64,000 bases of DNA from Halomonas elongata DSM 2581 (GCF_000196875.2 NC_014532.2:3348001-3412000), one strand, 5' to 3'; counted from the stretch's first letter, positions 1 to 8,860 are shown. Made by a program: numbers and translations. Notes: generated by a model from the letters alone, not told the origin.

Positions 1-1502
1 ACCTGCGCGTGCGCCCCGGCGAGCGACTGCCGGTCGACGGCGACGTGCTCGAGGGTTCCAGCCATGTCGACGAGTCCATGCTCACCGGCGAACCGCTGCC
101 GGTGGCCAAGGCGGTCGGTGACGAAGTCAGCGCCGGCACCGTCAACGGCAAGGGCGGCCTGGTCTATCGCGCCACCCGGGTCGGCGCCGATACCCGCCTC
201 GGTCGCATCACCGAGCAGGTGGCCAGCGCCCAGAACTCGCGACCGCCCATCGGCCAGCTCGCCGATCGCATCTCCAGCATCTTCGTTCCCGCGGTGATGA
301 TCATTGCCGTGATCACTGCCCTGGTCTGGTTCAACCTCGGCGCCGAGCCCCGGATCATCCATATGCTGGTCACCGCCACCACGGTACTGATCATCGCCTG
401 CCCCTGCGCCCTGGGACTGGCCACGCCGATCTCCACCATGGTCGGCGTGGGCAAGGCCGCCGAACACGGCGTGCTGGTCAGAACCGGCGAGGCGCTGCAG
501 ACCGCCAGTCGCCTGACCACGCTGGTGGTCGACAAGACCGGCACCCTGACCGAAGGCAAGCCCAGGGTCACCGAAACCGAGATCCTCGACGGCGACCGCG
601 ATCAGGTGCTTGCCCTGGTGGCCGCCCTGGAGCGTGGCTCCGAACATCCGCTGGCCAATGCCCTTCTCGCCTACACCGAGGAAGCGGGGGTGGAAGCCGC
701 AACCATCCATGACTTCCAGTCGGTGACCGGCGGCGGTGTCACGGCCCGCACCGAGCAAGGCACCGCGCTGCTGCTGGGCAATGCCCGACTGCTGCGGGAC
801 CAGGACGTCGCGCTCGACGCCGGCCAGGATATCGCCGAACGCTTGCAGCGCCAGGCCCGTAGCGTCGTCCACCTGGCCATCGATGGCCGGCTCGCCGCCA
901 TCTTCGGCATCAGCGACCCATTGCGCGACGACAGCGTGGCCGCCATCCAGCGCCTGCAGGCCGACGGCCTCAAGGTGGTCATGCTCACCGGCGACAACGC
1001 CCACACCGCCGAGGCCATCGCCCGCGAGGTCGGTATCGACGACTTCCGCGCCGATCTGCTGCCCGAGGACAAGCACGCCGAGATCGAACGCCTGCAAGGC
1101 GAAGGCGAGGTGGTGGGCATGGTCGGCGACGGCATCAATGACGCCCCGGCCCTGGCGCTGGCCGATGTTGGCTTCGCCATCGGCCAGGGCACCGATGTGG
1201 CCATCGAGAGCGCCGGCATCACCCTGATACGCGACTCGCTGCACGGCGTGGTCGCCGCCATCGAGATCAGTCGCGCCACCCTGCGCAACATCCGCCAGAA
1301 CCTGATGGGTGCCTTCGGCTACAACCTGCTCGGCATTCCCATCGCCGCCGGCGTGCTCTACCCGCTCACCGGCACCCTGCTGTCGCCGATGATCGCCGGC
1401 GCCGCCATGTCGCTGTCATCGATCACCGTGGTCGGCAACGCCAGCCGGCTGCGCCTGTTCACGCCGCGCGATGCGACCGACACTCGGGAGACGACATCAT
1501 GA
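1..1502 (+). CDS. copA: Copper-exporting P-type ATPase, C-terminal part (5' end outside window)
   Basis: ATP-driven export of Cu(I) across the inner membrane. The reading frame is open from the first base, so the N-terminal metal-binding domains and first membrane helices lie outside the window. What is visible, in order: the actuator-domain TGE motif (LTGEPLP), the metal-site CPC in ACPCALGLA, the phosphorylation motif DKTGTLTEG, the SEHPLA nucleotide-binding motif, LTGDN, and [11 protein letters not shown]. The last two helices carry GYN and MSLSS, signatures known for Cu(I) ATPases, which favours CopA over the cbb3-oxidase assembly pump CcoI. The stop codon overlaps the ATG of a 23-codon ORF (ATGA). 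Confidence 0.95.
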   Translation, partial: LRVRPGERLPVDGDVLEGSSHVDESMLTGEPLPVAKAVGDEVSAGTVNGKGGLVYRATRVGADTRLGRITEQVASAQNSRPPIGQLADRISSIFVPAVMIIAVITALVWFNLGAEPRIIHMLVTATTVLIIACPCALGLATPISTMVGVGKAAEHGVLVRTGEALQTASRLTTLVVDKTGTLTEGKPRVTETEILDGDRDQVLALVAALERGSEHPLANALLAYTEEAGVEAATIHDFQSVTGGGVTARTEQGTALLLGNARLLRDQDVALDAGQDIAERLQRQARSVVHLAIDGRLAAIFGISDPLRDDSVAAIQRLQADGLKVVMLTGDNAHTAEAIAREVGIDDFRADLLPEDKHAEIERLQGEGEVVGMVGDGINDAPALALADVGFAIGQGTDVAIESAGITLIRDSLHGVVAAIEISRATLRNIRQNLMGAFGYNLLGIPIAAGVLYPLTGTLLSPMIAGAAMSLSSITVVGNASRLRLFTPRDATDTRETTS

Positions 1503-1570
1503 GCTGGATCATCAACCTCATCGGACTCGGCCTGATCGCCCTGATCGTCTGGTGGTTCTGGCTGGGTTGA
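1499..1570 (+). CDS. Tiny single-helix membrane ORF (23 aa) coupled to copA
   Basis: The ORF starts in an ATGA overlap with the copA stop and encodes 23 residues ([12 protein letters not shown]...VWWFWLG). It is almost entirely one hydrophobic helix ending in a Trp-rich WWFW stretch. From memory, this resembles the N-terminal membrane anchor of small cupredoxin-domain proteins that often follow copper ATPases, but no cupredoxin domain follows in any frame. It may be a truncated anchor, a genuine small membrane protein, or a chance frame. Translational coupling to copA is the main argument that it is expressed. Confidence 0.45.
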   Translation: MSWIINLIGLGLIALIVWWFWLG

Positions 1571-1622
1571 GTACAGGGACTGCTAAGCTGATAGGCAGGC
1601 AAGCGCGAACGGAGGCGATACC

Positions 1623-2042
1623 ATGCCCAGACTCGACGGTGTGCTGGAAACGGCCCTGTATGTCACCGACATGGTCCGTGCCCGGGCCTTCTTCGAGGAG
1701 GTGATGGGGCTCTCGGCCTTCACCGCCGACCAGCGCTTCACCGCCTACGATGCTGGCGGCGGCACCGTCCTGCTGCTGTTTCTCGAAGGCGCGACGCGCG
1801 ACACCGTGGTCCTGCCCGATGAAATGGGCACCATTCCGCCCCACGACGGCACCGGGCGCACGCACATGGCCTTCGCCATCGGCGCCGAGGCACTGGCGGA
1901 ATGGGAACGCCGCCTGACGAGTCATGGCATCGAGATCGAGGGGCGCACGCACTGGCCCCGGGGCGGCGAGAGTCTCTACTTCCGCGACCCGGACGGCCAC
2001 CTGCTGGAACTGGCGACCCCGGGCGTCTGGCCGACGTACTAA
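1623..2042 (+). CDS. VOC (glyoxalase/bleomycin resistance) family protein
   Basis: A 139-residue protein with the VOC fold signature: LDGVLETALYVTDM at the N-terminus, FFEEVMGL after the first helix, and a closing FRDPDGHLLELATPG. Family members are metal-dependent lyases, dioxygenases or antibiotic-binding proteins. Candidate metal ligands are His in the central GRTHMAF strand and Glu in the final LLELATPG strand. The substrate cannot be told from sequence. An AACGGAGG-like ribosome binding site precedes the ATG. It is probably transcribed alone, about 50 bp after the copA tail. Confidence 0.85.
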   Translation: MPRLDGVLETALYVTDMVRARAFFEEVMGLSAFTADQRFTAYDAGGGTVLLLFLEGATRDTVVLPDEMGTIPPHDGTGRTHMAFAIGAEALAEWERRLTSHGIEIEGRTHWPRGGESLYFRDPDGHLLELATPGVWPTY

Positions 2043-2045
2043 AGG

Positions 2046-2165
2046 GTAGGAGTAAGGGGTAAGAGGGAAGAAGTAAGTACGACGCTGCGCGTCTTGAAGA
2101 AGACGCAACAGGAAAATGGCCTTACGTTGCGCCCTTCTTTCCTCTTCCTACTTCCCTCTTCCTGC
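2046..2165. repeat. Purine-rich imperfect palindromic repeat, overlapping the end of recJ
   Basis: The left arm (2046-2078) is a run of AGGAGTAAGGGGTAAGAGGG type. The right arm (2121-2165) is its pyrimidine-rich imperfect complement (CTCTTCCTACTTCCCTCTT). Just inside the left arm is a short hairpin GACGC-TGC-GCGTC (2081-2093). A related element with the same layout and a shared CGCTRCGCG core lies at 43336-43439. The right arm runs into recJ, so the final codons and TAG stop of recJ are repeat sequence. Confidence 0.6.
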
Positions 2166-3959
2166 TTCAGTGGGCTCCGCATGCTCGATGATCAGTTGCA
2201 ACGACTCCCGCCCCCGCCAGCGGTTGCGGTTGAGCTTGTAGGCGCAGCGCAGCAGGTCGCCGGCATCGAAGGCCGGCATCTCGCCAGGCGTCAGGGCACG
2301 GAACCAGATCGCCCTGATGCTGGTGGCGCCGCTGGATAGCTCGAGCATCAGGTGGCTGCCATCGGCACCCACGGTACGCAGGCTCTCCGCCCGCAGCACG
2401 CCTTCGAAAAGCGGTGCGTCGAACTCACGGCCAAAGGGACCGAGCGCTTCCAGTTCGTCCAGCGTCTCCAGGGCCAGTTGATCGGCCTCGAGTTCACCGT
2501 CGGTGAAGACTCGCGGCCCCAGCTCCGTTTCTCCCAACTGCTCGCTGACCGCCTGGAGCAGCGCCTGACGAAAGTCGTCAAAAGCTTCCCGGGGCACGCC
2601 GACACCGGCCGCGCCCCGATGCCCGCCGAAGCGCGGCAGCGATGCCGGTGCCAGCTCGTAAGCCCGTTGCAGTGCATCGCGCAGGTGCAACGCCTCGATG
2701 GAGCGCCCTGAGCCGGTGAGCATTCCGGGTTGCGCGGCCGGCGTCAGCACCAGGGCGGGTCGCCCGAAGGCCTGGACCAGCCGCGAGGCGACGATGCCCT
2801 GCACGCCCGGATGGCCTTCCTCGAGCAGCACCACCAGTAGCGGTGCCCCGGCCTCCAGCTCGGCCATGGCCAGGCCGCGGGCGCGTTCGGTCATCTCCGC
2901 CTCGATGGCCTTGCGCGACTGATTGTCCTGATCCAGCGTTTCCAAGTGACGCGCCGCCGTGGCGTCGTCCGCCGCCAGCATGAAGTGCAGCGCGGCATAG
3001 GGATCGTCGAGCCGCGAACGGGCGTTGATCCTCGGGCCCATCTGGAAGGCCAGGGTCTCGGCGTCGAAGGGCACGCTGTCGTCCCCCAGCCGCTGGGCCA
3101 TGGTCCGCCAGCAGGCCGCCTCCATGCGATTGATCAGCGTCAGGCCATGGGCGACCACGGCTCGATTGGCCGCACTGCCGCCCAGCGAGACGCAGTCCGC
3201 CACCGTACCCAGCGCCACATAGGAGAGCCAGGGCGACAGCTTGGGCGTGGCCGGTTCGAGCACGCCCCATTCGATCAGCACGCTGCGGGTCAGCGACATG
3301 ACCAGCCAGGCGACCATGCAGCCGGCGATGGTCGGGTCGGGGTAGGTGCAGTCGTCGCGGGTGGGATTCACGGTGGCGAAGGCCGAGGCCGGCGGCCCTT
3401 CCGTCGGCAGGGCATGGTGATCGCTGACCACCACGTCGATGCCGGCCTCGCGCAACCTGGCGATGCGCGGCTCGTCGCTGCTGCCGCAGTCGGCGGTGAT
3501 CACCAGGCTCGGGCGCGGCGAGAGCGACAGGGTGCGCTCCACCAACGGCAGGCTGATGCCGTAGCCATCGTGAATCCGGTGACCGATCAGGCTGTGCAGG
3601 CGGTTCTCGGGAATGCCGAACAGCTCGTTGAGCGTCCGCCGAATCACCACATGCGAGGTGATGCCATCGACGTCATAGTCGGTGAGGATGCCGATGTGCT
3701 CGCCCTCGGTCACCGCCCGGGCGATGCGTTCGGCGGCACGGCGCCCGTCCTGGAGGCGTTCGGGGTGCGCCAGGTAACGCAGGCTCGGCGCCACCAGCGG
3801 CGCCAGTTCGCCCGTGTAGCCACCCAGGCGACCGGCCAGGATCCGCGCCTGCAACGGCGTCAGCCCCTCGGCCAGGGCGCGCTGCTCCACGGCGGCATCC
3901 CGCGGGCGAGGCAGAATACGCGGCTTGAGGGATTCATGCAGATCGACAGGGGCGTTCAC
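2148..3959 (-). CDS. recJ: Single-stranded-DNA-specific 5'-3' exonuclease RecJ
   Basis: DHH-family exonuclease that degrades 5'-ended single strands in RecF-pathway recombination, mismatch repair and base-excision repair. The catalytic motifs are LTDYDVDGITS near residue 95, TADCGSSDE, and VSDHHALP. The C-terminal half contains the DHHA1 segment (SGRSIEALHLRDAL, RFGGHRGAAG) and the OB-fold. At 603 residues it is slightly longer than E. coli RecJ (577). The start is GTG with a GAGGAG site seven bases upstream. The last residues (EAGRGK) and stop are encoded by a dispersed purine-rich repeat, so the extreme C-terminus is probably not conserved. Confidence 0.95.
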   Translation of the reverse strand: MNAPVDLHESLKPRILPRPRDAAVEQRALAEGLTPLQARILAGRLGGYTGELAPLVAPSLRYLAHPERLQDGRRAAERIARAVTEGEHIGILTDYDVDGITSHVVIRRTLNELFGIPENRLHSLIGHRIHDGYGISLPLVERTLSLSPRPSLVITADCGSSDEPRIARLREAGIDVVVSDHHALPTEGPPASAFATVNPTRDDCTYPDPTIAGCMVAWLVMSLTRSVLIEWGVLEPATPKLSPWLSYVALGTVADCVSLGGSAANRAVVAHGLTLINRMEAACWRTMAQRLGDDSVPFDAETLAFQMGPRINARSRLDDPYAALHFMLAADDATAARHLETLDQDNQSRKAIEAEMTERARGLAMAELEAGAPLLVVLLEEGHPGVQGIVASRLVQAFGRPALVLTPAAQPGMLTGSGRSIEALHLRDALQRAYELAPASLPRFGGHRGAAGVGVPREAFDDFRQALLQAVSEQLGETELGPRVFTDGELEADQLALETLDELEALGPFGREFDAPLFEGVLRAESLRTVGADGSHLMLELSSGATSIRAIWFRALTPGEMPAFDAGDLLRCAYKLNRNRWRGRESLQLIIEHAEPTEAGRGK

Positions 3960-3980
3960 GCCTGGCTCCTCTGAGTTAGG

Positions 3981-4008
3981 GGAAACACTGGTCTATTGCT
4001 GCGCTCGT
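3981..4008. repeat. Terminal fragment of a MITE-like dispersed repeat
   Basis: The 27 bp starting GGAAACACTGGTCTATTGC match, with two differences, the reverse complement of the right end of the complete element at 20126-20281. No left end is visible nearby, so this is a remnant or solo end in the recJ-thrC spacer. Confidence 0.6.
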
Positions 4009-4072
4009 CGCCCCACAAGGGGGAGGGAAGTATGAAGGCCCGCAGGAACGAGCCTAGCTAGAGGCGCCGGGG

Positions 4073-4155
4073 ACAGGTCGAAGAGGGGGTCCGATGCCAT
4101 GGATGGCATCGGTAGCGCCCAGGGAAGGGTTCACAGCGCCCCCTCGTAGACCTGT
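4073..4155. repeat. REP-like palindromic element between thrC and recJ
   Basis: An 83-bp imperfect palindrome. The outer arms ACAGGTCGAAGAGGGGG (4073-4089) and CCCCCTCGTAGACCTGT (4139-4155) pair with two mismatches. The centre holds a separate perfect stem GATGCCAT-GG-ATGGCATC (4093-4110). It lies beyond the 3' end of thrC and upstream of recJ (both minus strand). It resembles intergenic REP/BIME-type repeats and may also act as a transcript-end hairpin for thrC. It has no T-run. Confidence 0.6.
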
Positions 4156-4182
4156 CGACGGATCAGCCTCGAGCGGGCGGGG

Positions 4183-5571
4183 CTAACGGCGGTTCTCGGC
4201 AACGAACGCCTGCACCGCGGAAAGCTCCGCAGGCAGAACCGTATAGCGCTCTTCTCGCTCCAGCAGATCATCCATGTGCGGCGGCAAGGGCACGCCGGGG
4301 AAGCCGGCCTTGACCACCGCCTCGGCGAACTTGGCCGGATGAGCGGTGGCCAGCGTCACCATCGGTACGGCCTCATCGCCCCGCTCGCGCTCGGCGGCGC
4401 GATAGCCGGTGGCGGTGTGGGGATCGAGGATCTCCTGGGTACGCTGGTGCGCCTCGCGAATCACTTCCAGGATGGTGGCATCGTCGATGCTGTGGCTGGC
4501 GAACACCTCGCGCAACCGTGCCAGCGGCGCTTCGGCCAATGCCGAGGGCTGCTCCTGAAAACGCTCGAGCAGCTCGGCCACGGCCTTGCCATCACGCTGA
4601 TAGGCCTCGAACAGCAGGCGCTCGAAGTTGGACGACACCACGATGTCCATCGAGGGCGCCAGGGTGGCGACCAGGTCGCGCTTGGAAAAGTCGTTGTCGG
4701 CCAGCGTGCGGTGCAGGATGTCGTTGGCGTTGGTGGCAATGACGAAGCGCTCGACTGGCAGCCCCATGCGATACGCCATGTAGCCGGCGAAGACATTGCC
4801 GAAATTGGCCGACGGCACGCAGAAACTGACCTTGCGATGCGGCGCGCCCAGTGCCACGGCAGAGGCCACGTAGTAGACGATCTGGGCCATGATGCGCGCC
4901 CAGTTGATCGAGTTCACCGCCACCAGTCGGGTCCCGTTGAGGAAGGACTGGTCGGCGAAGCTCGCCTTGACCATCGCCTGGGCATCGTCGAAGTTGCCCT
5001 CGATGGCGATGTTGAAGACGTTGTCGGCCAGCACCGAGGTCATCTGGCGTCGCTGCACTTCCGAGACCCGCTCATGGGGATGCAGGATGAAGATGTCCAG
5101 GTTGTCGCAATGCCGACATCCCTCGATGGCCGCCGAGCCGGTATCGCCGGAAGTCGCCCCCATGATCACCGCCCGTTCGCCGCGCTTGGCGAGGAAGTGA
5201 TCCAGCAGCCGGCCGAGCAGTTGCAGGGCCACGTCCTTGAACGCCAGCGTCGGGCCGTGAAACAGCTCGAGCAGGAAATGGTTGGCATCGAGCTGGTTGA
5301 GCGGCACCACGGCATCGTGGCTGAAGGTGGAGTAGGCGTCGCGGACGATGCGACGGAAGGTCTCGTCGTCGATCTCGCCGCCCACATAGGGCTTCATCAC
5401 CCGAAAGGCGATCTCGGCGTAGGAACACCCGGCCATGTCGGCCAGTTCCTCATAGCTGAGCTGAGGCACCGCCTCGGGTACATAGAGCCCGCCGTCGCTG
5501 GCCATGCCGGTGAGCACGACCTCCTCGAAGGAAAGCGCGGGCGCCTGCCCGCGGGTACTGATATAACGCAT
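4183..5571 (-). CDS. thrC: Threonine synthase
   Basis: PLP-dependent last step of threonine synthesis (O-phosphohomoserine to threonine). At 462 residues it has the long fold of the Pseudomonas/yeast type. The N-terminal MRYISTRG and GLYVPE are typical of the family. The PLP lysine is K112 in HGPTLAFKDVALQ. The phosphate-binding loop is GATSGDTGSAAIEG, and SANFGNVFAGY is also conserved. The start is supported by GGAG upstream. It lies downstream of hom on the same strand, the usual threonine-branch pairing, separated by a 166-bp spacer with repeat-like sequence and a hairpin. Confidence 0.96.
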   Translation of the reverse strand: MRYISTRGQAPALSFEEVVLTGMASDGGLYVPEAVPQLSYEELADMAGCSYAEIAFRVMKPYVGGEIDDETFRRIVRDAYSTFSHDAVVPLNQLDANHFLLELFHGPTLAFKDVALQLLGRLLDHFLAKRGERAVIMGATSGDTGSAAIEGCRHCDNLDIFILHPHERVSEVQRRQMTSVLADNVFNIAIEGNFDDAQAMVKASFADQSFLNGTRLVAVNSINWARIMAQIVYYVASAVALGAPHRKVSFCVPSANFGNVFAGYMAYRMGLPVERFVIATNANDILHRTLADNDFSKRDLVATLAPSMDIVVSSNFERLLFEAYQRDGKAVAELLERFQEQPSALAEAPLARLREVFASHSIDDATILEVIREAHQRTQEILDPHTATGYRAAERERGDEAVPMVTLATAHPAKFAEAVVKAGFPGVPLPPHMDDLLEREERYTVLPAELSAVQAFVAENRR

Positions 5572-5737
5572 TGCTCCACTCCGTGAGACTCGAGCGACGA
5601 GCAGCGAGACACGAGTCTTTCATTGCTCGCTTCGCGTAACTCGCCACTCGAGGGCAGCGAAGGCCCGGTGCTATCGGGGCCAAGCTTGTTCTTACCTCTT
5701 CAAGCTTAAGGCTTACAGCTCCGGGCGCAGCCCGGTC
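5572..5737. other. hom-thrC spacer with hairpin and repeat-like sequence
   Basis: A perfect hairpin CCGGGC-GCA-GCCCGG (5721-5735) lies two bases beyond the hom stop, without a T-run. It could protect or attenuate the hom message before thrC. The rest is rich in GAGCGACGAGCAGCGAG and CGAGTGGCGAG-like words. The latter recurs at 60800-60810, so the spacer probably contains a degraded dispersed repeat. Confidence 0.45.
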
Positions 5738-7054
5738 TTATTCCTGCTCGTCGAGGCTCTCCACCCGGATTCGGGTCACCGAGCCGGCAATGTCGGCCAT
5801 CGACTCGATACGCCGGATCGCTTCGTTCATGTACTTCTCGCGAGTGCTGTGCGTCAGCAGGATGATCGGCACCAGTTCACCCTCGGTGGCCTCCTTCTGG
5901 ATCAGCGCCTCGATGGAGATCCCCTCCTCGGAGAGGATGGTCGCCACCCGGGCCAGCACGCCAGGACGATCCACCGCCAGCAGACGCAGGTAGTAGGCGG
6001 TGTCGATCTCCTCCATCGGCATGATCTGCGGCTGGTCGTCACCCTCGCCGATGCCGCTGAAGGCCAGATAGGGAACGCGATAATGGTGATCGGTGGTGAT
6101 ATCGCGGGCCACGTCGAGCACATCGGCGACCACCGCCGAGGCAGTGGGCTCGGCACCGGCACCGGCGCCGTAGTAGAGGGTCGGGCCCACGGCGTCGCCC
6201 ATCACGGCGATGGCATTCTTCACGCCATGCACATTGGCCAGCAGCCGCTCCTTGGGGATCAGGGTCGGATGGACGCGCAGCTCGAGACCCGCGTCGGTGC
6301 GCTTGGAGATCCCCAGGTGCTTGATGACATAACCGAGATTATCGGCCTGCTCGACGTCCTCGGCGGTGACCCGGGAGATGCCCTCGGTGTAGGCCTTCTC
6401 GAACTGCAGCGGCACGCCATAGGCGATGGAGGCCAGGATGGTCAGCTTGTGCGCGGCATCGATACCCTCGACGTCGAAGGTCGGATCGGCCTCGGCATAG
6501 CCCAGCGCCTGGGCCTCGGCGAGCACGTCCTCGAAGGCCCGCCCCTCGTCGCGCATGTGCGTGAGGATGTAGTTGCCGGTGCCGTTGATGATGCCGGCCA
6601 GCCACTCGATGCGGTTGGCGCCAAGGCCCTCGCGCAGCGACTTGATGACCGGAATGCCGCCGGCCACGGCGGCCTCGAAGGCCACGATCACGCCTTTCTC
6701 GTGGGCGGCCTGGAAGATCTCGTTGCCGTGTACGGCGATCAGCGCCTTGTTGGCGGTGACCACGTGCTTGCCGTTGTCGATGGCGGTCAGCACCAGCTCC
6801 CGGGCCACGTCATAGCCACCGATGAGCTCGACGACCACGTCGATGTCGGGATTGGAGGCCAGTTCGAAGACGTCCTGGGTGGTCTTGATGCCGGTGATGT
6901 CGCACTCGGGATTGGGGCTGCGATAGGCCACCTGTTCAATGACGATGGGCCGCCCCGCCCGACGGGCGATCTCGTCGGCATTGCGTGTCAGCACGTTGAA
7001 GGTCCCGCCTCCGACAGTGCCCAGGCCACAGATTCCCACTCTCACCGGTTTCAA
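5738..7054 (-). CDS. hom: Homoserine dehydrogenase with C-terminal ACT domain
   Basis: NAD(P)-dependent reduction of aspartate semialdehyde to homoserine, the branch point to threonine and methionine. The N-terminal Rossmann motif is VGICGLGTVGGG. The catalytic region includes AGIINGTGNYILTHM and EADPTFDVEGIDAAHK. The ACT domain begins at YYLRLLAVDRPGVLA, about 90 residues before the end, and fits threonine feedback control. I place the start at a TTG (7052-7054, giving MKPVRVGICG) because GGGGGAG lies just upstream. An in-frame ATG 24 bases earlier has no comparable site. About 438 residues. It is followed by thrC. Confidence 0.95.
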   Translation of the reverse strand: MKPVRVGICGLGTVGGGTFNVLTRNADEIARRAGRPIVIEQVAYRSPNPECDITGIKTTQDVFELASNPDIDVVVELIGGYDVARELVLTAIDNGKHVVTANKALIAVHGNEIFQAAHEKGVIVAFEAAVAGGIPVIKSLREGLGANRIEWLAGIINGTGNYILTHMRDEGRAFEDVLAEAQALGYAEADPTFDVEGIDAAHKLTILASIAYGVPLQFEKAYTEGISRVTAEDVEQADNLGYVIKHLGISKRTDAGLELRVHPTLIPKERLLANVHGVKNAIAVMGDAVGPTLYYGAGAGAEPTASAVVADVLDVARDITTDHHYRVPYLAFSGIGEGDDQPQIMPMEEIDTAYYLRLLAVDRPGVLARVATILSEEGISIEALIQKEATEGELVPIILLTHSTREKYMNEAIRRIESMADIAGSVTRIRVESLDEQE

Positions 7055-7135
7055 TGTCACTCCCCCTAGTTCTGGCATGTGTCCAAGCGATGACGGGGAC
7101 AGGCCCCGCCTTCCGCGTTCATCGACGCGGTTGTG

Positions 7136-7873
7136 TCAGTCGTCCAGCCCCAGCATGGCGGCCAGGCGCTCCGCCGGTACGTAACCGGGGACCAGGCTGC
7201 CGTCGGGCAGGATGATGGCCGGCGTACCCTGCACGCCGAGTTCCAGTCCCAGATGATACTGTTCCTCGACCGGATTGTCGCAGGTTGCGTCACTTTCCAG
7301 CGATTCATCACGGAACGCGGCCGACAAGGCCTCGCTCGAATTGTCCGCGCACCAGACCTGCTCCAGCTCCCGGGCACCGGGCGAGTTCATCCCACCTCGG
7401 GGAAAGGCCAGATAGTCCACGGCGATTCCCAGCTCATTGAAGCGCGGCACTTCCTCATGGAGTCGCTGGCAATAGGGGCAGGTGGTGTCGGTGAACACCA
7501 CGACCCTGGCCTTGGGCGTTTCGGCACCACGGAAGGTCACACGCTGGTCGTCGGGCACCTCGTCCACCCGGGCGCGGCGTTCGGCATTGCGCGCCTTCTC
7601 GGTCAGATTGACGAGCCCGGTGTCGGTCTTCTCGAAGAGATCCCCCACCAGGAAATAATTGCCCTCGGCGTTGGTGTAGAAGGTTTCCCCGGTCTCCAGG
7701 CGCACCTCGTAGATATCCGCCATGGGGGTCTCCCGCACGTCCTTGACCGGCATGCTGTGCCCCGACACCTCGATGTTCTCGAGGGACTCGGGCGCGGCGG
7801 CCCAGGCCATGGTGGGCAATGTCAGAGCGGCGGCCAGCAGGCCACCGGCCAGGGAAAGGGTCGATACTTTCAT
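7136..7873 (-). CDS. dsbC: Periplasmic thiol:disulfide interchange protein DsbC
   Basis: Periplasmic disulfide isomerase. A signal peptide (MKVSTLSLAGGLLAAALTLP, cleavage near TMAWA-AP) precedes the N-terminal dimerisation domain and a thioredoxin-fold domain. The active site is C132-P-Y-C135 (TTCPYCQRLHEE). E. coli DsbC has CGYC, so the dipeptide differs and may shift the redox potential. A second cysteine pair further on (WCADN and ATCDNP) matches the structural disulfide of the family. The cis-proline loop is GVQGTPAIILPDG. It lies three bases downstream of xerD and upstream of hom, an order known from other gammaproteobacteria. Confidence 0.93.
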   Translation of the reverse strand: MKVSTLSLAGGLLAAALTLPTMAWAAAPESLENIEVSGHSMPVKDVRETPMADIYEVRLETGETFYTNAEGNYFLVGDLFEKTDTGLVNLTEKARNAERRARVDEVPDDQRVTFRGAETPKARVVVFTDTTCPYCQRLHEEVPRFNELGIAVDYLAFPRGGMNSPGARELEQVWCADNSSEALSAAFRDESLESDATCDNPVEEQYHLGLELGVQGTPAIILPDGSLVPGYVPAERLAAMLGLDD

Positions 7874-7876
7874 GAT

Positions 7877-8779
7877 TCAGCCTCGGGGGTGGTGTTCGGC
7901 ATGCAGGGCCTCGAGCCGGACCTGCGCCACATGGGTGTAGATCTGCGTGGTCGACAGGTCGCTATGACCCAGCAGCAGCTGTACGACACGCAAATTGGCC
8001 CCATGATTCAACAAATGGGTGGCGAAGGCATGTCGCAGTGTATGCGGCGACAAGGAACGATCGATACCGGCACTTCGAGCATGCGCCTTGATACGGTACC
8101 AGAAGGCCTGACGGGTCAGGCAGGCGTCGCCTCGTCCCGGAAACAACGCGGGGCGTGTCACGTCGCGCATAAGGGCGCCTCGAGCGCTGCGCAGGTAAAG
8201 TGACAGCCAGTCCACGGCTTCCTCGCCGAGCGGCACCAGCCGTTCCTTGTCGCCCTTGCCGCGCACCCTCACCACGCCCTGGCGCAGGTTGAGGGCATCG
8301 GTGGTCAGTCCCACCAGCTCGGTGACCCGCAGGCCGGCGCCGTAAAGCACCTCGAGCATGGCGCGATCACGCAGCCCCAGCTCGGTGTCGACATCCGGTG
8401 CCTCGAGCAGGCGCTCCACCTCGCCCTCCTCCAGCGTATTGGGCAGCGAAGGCGTCACCCGGGGCAGCTTGATCTCGGCGAGGGGATCGTACTCGATCCG
8501 CCCCTCGCCCAGCGCCCAGTGGTAGAAGCGCCTCAGACTGGAGAGCAGCCGGGCGTTGCTACGCAGCTTGTAGCCTGCCTCGCGCCGCTCATCCAGCCAG
8601 TCCGGCAGGGCCCGCGGCGGCGGCGCCAGCAGAGTGGCTCCAAGCCCGGCGAGCCGCGCCTGCCAGGTGTTCAGGTCGTGACGATAGGCCGCCAGGGTGT
8701 TGTCGCTGGCACCTCGCTCCAGCCACAGGCCGTCGAGGAAGGCATCGATCAAGGCTGAGTCGTCGAGAGCGGTCGACAT
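7877..8779 (-). CDS. xerD: Site-specific tyrosine recombinase XerD
   Basis: Partner of XerC in resolving chromosome dimers at dif under FtsK control. With the ATG at 8779 (MSTALDDSALIDAFLDGLW) it is 300 residues, the usual length. The N-terminal SAM-like core-binding domain contains ASDNTLAAYRHDL. The catalytic residues sit in GAGLRVTELVGL (Arg), SPHTLRHAFATHLL (His-x-x-Arg), LLGHSDLSTTQIYTH (His and Tyr nucleophile). The longer upstream in-frame extension is not supported. Housekeeping XerD rather than a phage integrase: normal length, no att site, and linkage to dsbC. Confidence 0.95.
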   Translation of the reverse strand: MSTALDDSALIDAFLDGLWLERGASDNTLAAYRHDLNTWQARLAGLGATLLAPPPRALPDWLDERREAGYKLRSNARLLSSLRRFYHWALGEGRIEYDPLAEIKLPRVTPSLPNTLEEGEVERLLEAPDVDTELGLRDRAMLEVLYGAGLRVTELVGLTTDALNLRQGVVRVRGKGDKERLVPLGEEAVDWLSLYLRSARGALMRDVTRPALFPGRGDACLTRQAFWYRIKAHARSAGIDRSLSPHTLRHAFATHLLNHGANLRVVQLLLGHSDLSTTQIYTHVAQVRLEALHAEHHPRG

Positions 8780-8827
8780 GCGGTCAGTTCCTCGCGTGCG
8801 CGTCGCCAGCGCTTGTCCCGAAACGTG

Positions 8828-8860
8828 AAAAACCCCGCCCCGCATGAGCGGTGACGGGGT
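8828..8860 (-). terminator. Rho-independent terminator after rplS
   Basis: Read on the minus strand, a GC-rich stem (ACCCCGTCACCGC / GCGGGGCGGGGT, imperfect) is followed by TTTTTC. It closes the rpsP-rimM-trmD-rplS operon. A second hairpin GCCCGC-AAG-GCGGGC (8892-8906) lies between it and the rplS stop. Confidence 0.75.

Noticed and set aside
7877..8779. Phage integrase marking a genomic island
   Set aside because: Length, motifs and linkage to dsbC identify housekeeping XerD. No att site or phage genes are near.
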